Both the position numbers and the translations under genes were made by a program. DNA of 6,003 bases. Origin: JAWLFI01 sp041685645. Lineage in GTDB: Bacteria; Bacteroidota; Bacteroidia; Chitinophagales; Saprospiraceae. The notes under the pieces were generated by a model, which was not told where the DNA came from, ran no database searches, and saw only the letters and a program-made list of their open reading frames with translations. Below, piece by piece: positions 1 through 4,543 of this stretch; position 1 is the first letter of the stretch, and each line of letters opens with the position of its first letter. The DNA is taken from the NCBI GenBank assembly GCA_041685645.1, contig JAWLFI010000155.1:1-6003 (forward strand), written 5' to 3'.

Positions 1-216
1 CTGAGCGTTAAGAAGGAAGAAGCAGATAAAAAAAGACATCCCACCATAGAAGATTACGTAGTGATTTATGCAGGCGCTACCATATTGGGAGGCGATACCG
101 TAATTGGCGAGCATAGTACAATTGGGGGAAATACCTTTTTGACGAAAAGCGTTGCGTCGAATACAGTTGTCTATCACACGCCTACTAACCGAGAAAAGAA
201 ACAAGGATGGAATTGA
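1..216 (+). CDS. Serine O-acetyltransferase (CysE/EpsC type), C-terminal part
   Basis: Partial gene cut by the left edge; frame 1 is open from base 1 to the TGA at 214-216 (71 residues). Serine acetyltransferase transfers acetyl from acetyl-CoA to L-serine, giving the O-acetylserine used by cysteine synthase, in the cytoplasm. The fragment shows the hexapeptide-repeat left-handed beta-helix typical of the family: a H-P-T-I-E-D segment (residues 13-18 of the fragment), then V-I-Y-A-G-A-T-I-L-G-G, then V-I-G-E-H-S-T-I-G-G-N-T-F-L-T-K-S-V, the standard final coils of serine acetyltransferases. The stop overlaps the ATG of the downstream sulfhydrylase gene by 10 bp, so the two are very probably cotranscribed and translationally coupled. 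The tail ends G-W-N and lacks the C-terminal isoleucine that docks into CysK in the classical cysteine synthase complex. The hexapeptide fold alone would also fit other acyltransferases; the neighbour and the I-G-G-N-T-F coil make serine acetyltransferase the best call. Confidence 0.88.
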   Translation: MSVKKEEADKKRHPTIEDYVVIYAGATILGGDTVIGEHSTIGGNTFLTKSVASNTVVYHTPTNREKKQGWN

Positions 217-1085
217 AATATGCCATTGGAAATACCCCGCTGATAGAACTCAGGAAAGCTTCTCCTTCTCCTCATGTCAAGATATATGGCAAATTAGAGG
301 GGAACAATCCGGCGGGTAGCGTAAAGGATAGACCGGCACTCAATATGATTGAACAAGCTATTCAATCGGGCCAGGTGAAGCCGGGCGATACAATGATTGA
401 GGCCACTAGCGGAAATACGGGAATCGCACTTGCTATGTGTGCTCGGTTATTCGATGTCAATATGGTTTTGGTGATGCCGGAAAGTGCAACAGAGGAGCGG
501 AAAAAATCTATGAGAGCTTATGGTGCGGAACTCATCTTAACTCCCGGAGAAAAAACTATTGAATTCTCTCGAGAGTACGCCGCTCAATTGGCCGAGGAGA
601 AGGGATATTTTCAATTGAATCAATTCGATAATGAAAACAATTGGAAAGCGCATTATGGTTCAACTGGTCCTGAGATTTGGAAAGATACTCAGGGGAGCAT
701 AACACATTTCGTATCAGCGATGGGAACAACGGGAACCATTATGGGGGTTTCAAAGTATCTCAAAGAGCACAATAAACAGGTGCAAATTATTGGTGCTCAG
801 CCGGAAGAGGGCGCTAAAATTCCGGGCATTCGGCGCTGGAGTCCGGAGCTCCTGCCGGCCATTTTCGATGCGAAGCGGGTGGATCAGGAACGATCAGTTT
901 CAGAAGAAGATGCGCGCAAAGGAGCCCTGCGTTTAGCAAGAGAAGAAGGCATCATGAGCGGAATGAGCGCCGGTGGAGCCTATCATATTGCTTGTCAGTT
1001 AGCCCGTGAAATTGATGAAGGCGTTATTGTATTCATCGTGTGTGATCGGGGCGATAGATATTTGTCAACTGATTTATATCTCTGA
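207..1085 (+). CDS. cysM: O-acetylserine sulfhydrylase B (cysteine synthase CysM)
   Basis: PLP enzyme that replaces the acetyl group of O-acetylserine with sulfide to form cysteine; CysM isozymes also accept thiosulfate, giving S-sulfocysteine. The 292 residues cover the whole family from the I-G-N-T-P-L start (residues 7-12). Visible motifs are N-P-A-G-S-V-K-D-R with the PLP lysine at K40, the substrate loop T-S-G-N-T-G (67-72), the phosphate-binding G-T-T-G-T (173-177) and G-M-S-A-G-G (252-257), with S254 the likely PLP-ring contact. CysM rather than CysK is indicated by P-G-I-R-R-W (206-211) and the C-terminal C-D-R-G-D-R-Y-L-S-T (279-288), both matching enterobacterial CysM. The start is chosen because it directly precedes the conserved N-terminus; the AAGG just before the ATG lies inside the upstream serine acetyltransferase gene, whose stop overlaps this start by 10 bp. 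The protein ends about a dozen residues sooner than E. coli CysM (about 303 aa). Thiosulfate use is inferred from homology only. Confidence 0.95.
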   Translation: MELKYAIGNTPLIELRKASPSPHVKIYGKLEGNNPAGSVKDRPALNMIEQAIQSGQVKPGDTMIEATSGNTGIALAMCARLFDVNMVLVMPESATEERKKSMRAYGAELILTPGEKTIEFSREYAAQLAEEKGYFQLNQFDNENNWKAHYGSTGPEIWKDTQGSITHFVSAMGTTGTIMGVSKYLKEHNKQVQIIGAQPEEGAKIPGIRRWSPELLPAIFDAKRVDQERSVSEEDARKGALRLAREEGIMSGMSAGGAYHIACQLAREIDEGVIVFIVCDRGDRYLSTDLYL

Positions 1086-1102
1086 TTGATTATTTTTCTA
1101 CA

Positions 1103-1157
1103 TGGAGAACATAGTTTAATTTTCTCCAATTACTACTTTAATATGGTAGCTCCATAT
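1103..1157. repeat. Two short inverted repeats downstream of cysM
   Basis: The first has 7-bp arms TGGAGAA (1103-1109) and TTCTCCA (1122-1128) with a 12-nt loop. The second has 6-bp arms ATATGG (1141-1146) and CCATAT (1152-1157) with a 5-nt loop. They sit 18-72 nt past the cysM stop, where a terminator would be expected, but neither stem is GC-rich and neither is followed by a T tract. They are possible weak transcript-end structures at most. The remainder of the 247-bp convergent spacer is A/T-rich and shows only a T8 run near 1277-1284 and an AT-rich hairpin, GATTTT/AAAATC, at 1312-1327. Confidence 0.25.
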
Positions 1158-1332
1158 GCCTCTTGACTTTGGAGAATAGCACAGATGTTTCTTTTGATAA
1201 GATCAGTAGACTGAGAGTTCTATGTACTATTTCTGGATTCTTTATTTACTCAGTGCGAATTGAAAGCCTGGTATAATTTTTTTTGCAAAATCTAAGGATC
1301 TGAACGGACAAGATTTTGAGTAAAATCAGGGT

Positions 1333-2463
1333 CTAATGTTCCATTTCAATTTGGGGGCTATTAGCAATCGACTTTGATCCTATTTTGTACACCGCACTGA
1401 AGTTAATGAGATAATCCGCAAAAGCGGCATCTCCATGTCTATATACTCCTGTAGCTAAAGTCCTTTGCTTATCCTGCACACTCTGAGTCCTGTTTCGATA
1501 AATTGAAATTGGGACATTTAGAGTAAAGGATGCATTTTTAACGGTATAATTAATACCGGGTTCAGCAGATATGACGTATCCGGGACGGCGATAAGCATCA
1601 TTTCCTCCAATTGCATCATACACAGGGATCCCCTCCAGTCTGCCACCTAAGTAAAAATTGAGCCCCGGTATTTTTGAAAGATAAAATGCACCAACTCTTG
1701 CAGCGAATTGATCTGGACAAGCAAATTCTGAGGAACCGAATCGCGTTAGAACTCCATTGGATTCTCTATAATTAAACAAATACAGTCCATATATATTGAT
1801 GAGAATGGATTCGCTGATCGCATGAAATCCTTGCATTTCAAGGGTGGGAGCCCAGCCTCCATCTCCGGGTTGAATAGATTGGTCTACAACAGTTACTAAA
1901 GTTTGGTCTCTATCTGGACCTTGATTATAAAACTTATCTGTATAACTATAATTCCCCGTGGGCATTTTTAAGCCCAGACCCAAAGAATAGTTGAAACTGA
2001 ACTTCGAGGGGTCAAACAACCAGTAGTTTAATCCCAGGCGGACATCTCCAAGGCCTTGCGAGGAAGTAGTGTGTCGTTCACCTAGACCGCTGGGTGGATT
2101 CCCACCATGTTCATACATTGATGAACGGCTGTGATATACAAATGGAATAATGGCATTCGCAAACCAACGGTTGGATAAGCCATAGGTTATGCTAAAGTCA
2201 AGAAAGTGCGAATTATTGATGACCTCTGTACCCTCGTCCAGGCGGTACTCTTCTTCTTCTGCTCCTCGAAAATGTCGGAATGATTTGAAATAGCGATAAT
2301 CAGTACCAATAAATGATTCTCCTTTTTTGAGCATCAATCCCGCTCCAATGTTTCCATTACATGAACTCATGCCTCGGATGGCAACACAACCCTGTCCAAA
2401 TCCGTAAGTTCCAGTAAGCAAAACAACCAAAATAAATAAGGAGTTTGTAAAAATCTTTCCCAT
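1333..2463 (-). CDS. Predicted outer-membrane beta-barrel protein, transporter-like
   Basis: Hypothetical exported protein of 376 residues. Residues 1-24 form a signal peptide (K3, hydrophobic core about 9-20, then G-F-G-Q), so secretion is likely. The mature part is rich in short alternating strands ending in aromatic residues, such as F-L-D-F-S-I-T-Y (87-94), W-F-A-N-A-I-I-P-F-V-Y (100-110) and F-S-F-N-Y-S-L-G-L-G-L-K (155-166), and a terminal strand about 350-361, as in outer-membrane barrels. The segment G-L-G-D-V-R-L-G-L-N-Y (137-147) resembles the core motif of the Phenol_MetA_deg/'transporter' barrel superfamily. C26 and C35 bracket a short loop at the mature N-terminus and could form a disulfide; no lipobox is seen. 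Polar loops (69-80, 112-135, 171-203) would be extracellular or periplasmic turns. The substrate is unknown. The gene faces convergently against cysM and has its own promoter, so it is probably a single-gene unit. Barrel topology is judged by eye; homologues of this type look common in Bacteroidota. Confidence 0.75.
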   Translation of the reverse strand: MGKIFTNSLFILVVLLTGTYGFGQGCVAIRGMSSCNGNIGAGLMLKKGESFIGTDYRYFKSFRHFRGAEEEEYRLDEGTEVINNSHFLDFSITYGLSNRWFANAIIPFVYHSRSSMYEHGGNPPSGLGERHTTSSQGLGDVRLGLNYWLFDPSKFSFNYSLGLGLKMPTGNYSYTDKFYNQGPDRDQTLVTVVDQSIQPGDGGWAPTLEMQGFHAISESILINIYGLYLFNYRESNGVLTRFGSSEFACPDQFAARVGAFYLSKIPGLNFYLGGRLEGIPVYDAIGGNDAYRRPGYVISAEPGINYTVKNASFTLNVPISIYRNRTQSVQDKQRTLATGVYRHGDAAFADYLINFSAVYKIGSKSIANSPQIEMEH

Positions 2464-2485
2464 TTTATAAGCATTTGTTTGATTT

Positions 2486-2517
2486 CAAAGGTATATAAAT
2501 TCTTCAGTATCGTCAAA
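2486..2517 (-). promoter_or_regulatory. Bacteroidota-type promoter for the barrel gene
   Basis: Read on the minus strand, TTTG (2514-2517) is followed after 20 nt by TACCTTTG (2486-2493), matching the Bacteroidota housekeeping sigma consensus of TTTG or TTG near -33 and TAnnTTTG near -7. The -7 element ends 22 nt before the ATG at 2463, leaving a short leader. The leader (A/T-rich, ending CTTATAAA before the ATG) has no Shine-Dalgarno sequence, which is usual in this phylum and supports the chosen start. Confidence 0.72.
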
Positions 2518-2637
2518 AATTTGTCATGAAATATGCTACTCACATTTTTTACTTGAAAATTAGCTTATACCTTCTCATATTTTTGAAGAATCATTACCAC
2601 TATGTTTTTTTATTCTATATGACTTGTGGATGCCTTT
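2518..2637. other. A/T-rich intergenic stretch, no gene seen
   Basis: This is the stretch between the barrel-gene promoter and the inverted-repeat element. It is A/T-rich with several T runs (for example 2605-2611). I find no convincing reading frame, promoter pair, terminator or RNA gene. Its last bases, TTTA at 2635-2638, may be one copy of a target duplication of the adjacent element. Confidence 0.5.
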
Positions 2638-2779
2638 AGGGTACCTCCGGAAGCTGTTTATTGATGCCAAGGTGAAAAAATATGTGCGTAATCAAGGCGA
2701 GACGATGGAGCCTAGTGGTTCGGCTTCGCTTGGTTCGACTCCGCTCACCACGACGCACCACGGCGCCATTGCTAAGTGA
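2630..2779 (+). CDS. Doubtful 49-codon ORF across the inverted-repeat element
   Basis: An open frame runs from ATG 2630-2632 to TGA 2777-2779. It begins 8 bp before the element and reads through its left end and central hairpin. The peptide starts M-P-L-G-Y-L-R-K-L-F, is basic in its first half (K-V-K-K-Y-V-R at 14-20) and rich in Ser, Thr and Gly in its second (E-P-S-G-S-A-S-L-G-S at 27-36, then T-T-T-H-H). No good ribosome-binding site or TAnnTTTG promoter precedes it, and the repeat structure alone explains its base composition, so it is most likely spurious. If copies of the repeat elsewhere keep this frame open, databases may hold it as a family of small hypothetical proteins. I recognise no function. 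Confidence 0.12.
   Translation: MPLGYLRKLFIDAKVKKYVRNQGETMEPSGSASLGSTPLTTTHHGAIAK
2705..2769. repeat. GC-rich internal hairpin with tandem duplications
   Basis: The stem arms are ATGGAGCC (2705-2712) against GGCGCCAT (2762-2769), with 7 of 8 positions pairing. They are extended past a TA bulge by GTGGT (2715-2719) against ACCAC (2757-2761). The loop contains two adjacent 15-bp copies, TGGTTCGGCTTCGCT (2716-2730) and TGGTTCGACTCCGCT (2731-2745), with 13 of 15 bases the same. They are followed by two 10-bp copies, CACCACGACG (2746-2755) and CACCACGGCG (2756-2765), with 9 of 10 the same. ACCAC in the first 10-bp copy (2747-2751) could pair with GTGGT instead, so two foldings compete. This block is clearly more GC-rich than the flanking DNA. 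Confidence 0.7.
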
Positions 2780-2819
2780 CTGAGGATAAACGATGATTTC
2801 GTGTATATTTTACATCTAT

Positions 2820-2838
2820 GCCATTATAAAAAAATGGC
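2820..2838. repeat. Small hairpin in the right half of the element
   Basis: The arms GCCATT (2820-2825) and AATGGC (2833-2838) pair perfectly around a 7-nt A/T loop. It lies between the central hairpin and the right terminal repeat of the MITE-like element. No T tract follows, so it is not a typical intrinsic terminator. No function can be assigned beyond being part of the element's foldable structure. Confidence 0.35.
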
Positions 2839-2899
2839 TGTTCGCGCAAAAGGATAGTTTCCGGAGGTACCCTTTAAGTAATTACCTCTTATTATTTTT

Positions 2900-2907
2900 T
2901 ATATTTG
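2900..2907 (+). promoter_or_regulatory. Probable -7 element of the lemA operon promoter
   Basis: TATATTTG matches the Bacteroidota -7 consensus TAnnTTTG and ends 23 nt before the lemA ATG, almost the same distance as for the barrel gene (22 nt). No perfect TTTG lies 17-21 nt upstream; the nearest candidate is TTTA at 2873-2876 (23-nt spacing), at the junction of the inverted-repeat element. The promoter would then have a weak -33 contact or use sequence at the edge of the element. Confidence 0.5.
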
Positions 2908-2930
2908 AAGGTAAATATTCACAGTAGATT

Positions 2931-3488
2931 ATGAATACAAGTATTTTGGTTTTGAGCATAGGACTGGGCGTCCTGTTATTGATTATCATTTTCATGTATA
3001 ATCACTTAGTCTCCCTAAAAAATAAAGCCCATAATGCGTTGAGCAACATTGATGTTCAGCTTAAAAAGCGGTATGATTTGATTCCCCAATTGGTAGATGC
3101 TGTAAAGGGGTATATGGAGCACGAAGAAGAGGTGTTGAAAAAAATCACAGCTCTCCGGTCGCGAGCGGCAAATAATAACTTGTCAGATGACCAAAAGGTG
3201 GATATCAACAATCAAATATCCCGGGCCCTGGGGCAGGTCATGGTTACGGTGGAGTCCTATCCCGACTTAAAAGCCAGCGATAATTTTATGCACCTCCAGC
3301 GATCACTCACTGAGGTGGAAGAGCAGCTTTCGGCCTCCAGAAGATCTTTTAATATGGCGGTAACTCTACTCAATACATCGATAGAAAAATTTCCATCAAA
3401 TATCATTGCAAATATCTTTGGTTTTAAGAAGCAGCAGCTCTTCGAAGCAACAGGGACGGAGCGCCACTCCGTTTCTCTAGATATGTAG
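2931..3488 (+). CDS. lemA: LemA family membrane-anchored protein
   Basis: The 185-residue protein has normal family length. Residues 4-23 are one N-terminal membrane segment; the rest is a largely alpha-helical soluble domain, predicted from the family to form an antiparallel helical bundle. Family signatures are clear: Y-N-H-L-V-S-L-K-N-K (23-32), I-D-V-Q-L-K-K-R-Y-D-L-I-P-Q-L-V (40-55), V-K-G-Y-M-E-H-E (58-65), and the C-terminal E-E-Q-L-S-A-S-R-R (130-138), F-P-S-N-I-I-A (154-160) and F-G-F (163-165). The biochemical function of LemA is not established. It is the first gene of a probable operon, 26 nt before a DUF3137 gene, a pairing I know from other bacteria. The ATG is preceded by ACAGTAGATT with no Shine-Dalgarno sequence; the start is fixed by the membrane segment and by the upstream TAnnTTTG box. 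A relaxed tail after residue 171 (E-A-T-G-T-E-R-H-S) is unlikely to be structured. Confidence 0.93.
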   Translation: MNTSILVLSIGLGVLLLIIIFMYNHLVSLKNKAHNALSNIDVQLKKRYDLIPQLVDAVKGYMEHEEEVLKKITALRSRAANNNLSDDQKVDINNQISRALGQVMVTVESYPDLKASDNFMHLQRSLTEVEEQLSASRRSFNMAVTLLNTSIEKFPSNIIANIFGFKKQQLFEATGTERHSVSLDM

Positions 3489-3514
3489 ACTCATGAATAA
3501 TTTAACGGAAAGGA

Positions 3515-4486
3515 ATGAAACAAAGGACAGAGTTTGATCAGTTTTACCGAGAAACGCTAAAACCGCAGCTAAAGGCTCTGGATCAGGTGCGAAAGGCCAG
3601 GATTAAGATTATAGGAAAAATATTTTTGGGCGCTTTTGGCCCCTTTATTCTTGCCTACTTATTATTGCGTTGGGGGATCCTGCCCGGTAGTTTTTCTGTT
3701 ATTCTGATTATCCTGGCTTTTGTTACAGCCTTGTATTTTGGTTATAAGTACTTTAGGGAATGGAATAGTGAAAATTACACTGAATCTTTCAAAAAGAAAG
3801 TGATTGCTCCTATCGTCCACTTCATTTCCGAAGATTTGAGCTATTATCCCAAAAGGAAAATCCCCAAAAGTGATTATGTGAAAAGTCGCTTATTTTTAAA
3901 GAAGACCGATAGGTATTCCGGTGAAGACTTCGTCGAAGGGAAAATCGATAAAACGGTATTCCACTTTTCCGAGTTGCACTCTCAATACAAGTCAGAGAAC
4001 AGCAAAGGAGAAACGACCTGGCATACCATCTTTAGGGGCTTGTTTTTTGTCGCTGATTTCAATAAGGAATTCGAGGGTAGCACTGTTTTGTTGCCCAACA
4101 ACATCGGCGGCGGCTTTTCCTTCTTCAAAAAACTTTGGGGTTCTAATCGCAAAGAAAAATTAGTTGAATTGGCTGATCCGAAGTTTATGGACAACTTTAC
4201 TTGTTATTCTACGGATGATATTGAAGCTCGATATATATTATCTCCGGCCCTGATGGAGCGGTTGAATAACTTTCACGAAAAATACCCAAAAAACAGGGTT
4301 TGTCTTAGCTTTGTAGATGGACAGGTGTTTGTAGCGATTACCTACCATAAAAATCTGTTTGAACCCACCTTTTTTACATCCGTGGTGAATAAGAAGAGAA
4401 TAGAAAGCTACTTCGATGATATTAAACTCACTGTAGAGATTGTGGAGGATCTCAATTTGAATACTCGAATCTGGACAAAGACCTAG
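3515..4486 (+). CDS. DUF3137 family membrane protein
   Basis: The 323-residue protein has an N-terminal helix (1-30), two membrane segments (about 33-53 and 58-78, joined by a short turn at G54-G58) and a long soluble domain. With both ends on the same side, the soluble part is probably cytoplasmic. DUF3137 features seen are G-E-D-F-V-E-G (136-142), F-H-F-S-E-L-H (149-155), I-F-R-G-L-F-F-V-A-D-F-N-K (172-184), T-V-L-L-P (190-194), and V-E-L-A-D-P-K-F-M-D-N-F-T-C-Y-S-T-D-D-I-E-A-R-Y-I-L-S (217-243, the family's most conserved block). Function is unknown. DUF3137 genes commonly sit next to lemA, as here, which suggests they act together at the inner membrane. AAAGGA lies 2-7 nt before the ATG, a little close for a Shine-Dalgarno site. 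The next gene starts 57 nt after the stop with no terminator between. Family assignment is from remembered motifs, with no search. Confidence 0.85.
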   Translation: MKQRTEFDQFYRETLKPQLKALDQVRKARIKIIGKIFLGAFGPFILAYLLLRWGILPGSFSVILIILAFVTALYFGYKYFREWNSENYTESFKKKVIAPIVHFISEDLSYYPKRKIPKSDYVKSRLFLKKTDRYSGEDFVEGKIDKTVFHFSELHSQYKSENSKGETTWHTIFRGLFFVADFNKEFEGSTVLLPNNIGGGFSFFKKLWGSNRKEKLVELADPKFMDNFTCYSTDDIEARYILSPALMERLNNFHEKYPKNRVCLSFVDGQVFVAITYHKNLFEPTFFTSVVNKKRIESYFDDIKLTVEIVEDLNLNTRIWTKT

Positions 4487-4543
4487 CAATCAATGATTTC
4501 ATTTCACTCAAAACTTCACTATTCAAATCAAAACAATAAAATT

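Larger units (their letters stand above)
2638..2873. mobile_element. MITE-like element with 15-bp terminal inverted repeats
   Basis: The ends are perfect inverted repeats: AGGGTACCTCCGGAA at 2638-2652 and its reverse complement TTCCGGAGGTACCCT at 2859-2873. After one mismatch two more bases pair. If the element is taken as GGG...CCC (2639-2872, 234 bp), it is flanked by a direct TTTA on each side (2635-2638 and 2873-2876), a candidate 4-bp target-site duplication, although short A/T matches arise easily by chance. The interior holds a GC-rich hairpin and tandem duplications and encodes no transposase, so any movement would need an enzyme supplied elsewhere. Size, ends and lack of coding content fit a miniature inverted-repeat element; I cannot assign a parent IS family. 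The alternative is a conserved structured intergenic repeat. It lies between divergent genes, and its right end comes within 27 bp of the lemA -7 box. Confidence 0.68.

Noticed and set aside
1260..1332. Possible bidirectional terminator (T8 run at 1277-1284; inverted repeats CAAAATC/GATTTTG and GATTTT/AAAATC at 1286-1327)
   Set aside because: The stems are short and AT-rich, compete with each other, and no hairpin directly precedes a T tract in either reading direction.
2705..2769. CRISPR-like or regularly spaced repeat array
   Set aside because: The repeated units are adjacent with no spacers, only two copies each, and degenerate; they are tandem duplications within a hairpin.
3921..4194. 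Open frames on both strands inside the DUF3137 gene (80 aa on +, 70 aa on -)
   Set aside because: They lie entirely inside a well-supported conserved coding region, have no promoter or ribosome-binding context, and their translations resemble no family.
4238..4489. 83-aa minus-strand open frame over the end of the DUF3137 gene
   Set aside because: It is antisense to the conserved C-terminal part of the DUF3137 protein, with no promoter seen; a shadow frame.
4493..4543. Upstream ATG extending the M14 peptidase by 17 residues
   Set aside because: The extra residues are polar and place the hydrophobic signal-peptide core away from the N-terminus; the ATG at 4544 gives a standard signal peptide and follows an A-rich leader typical of the phylum.
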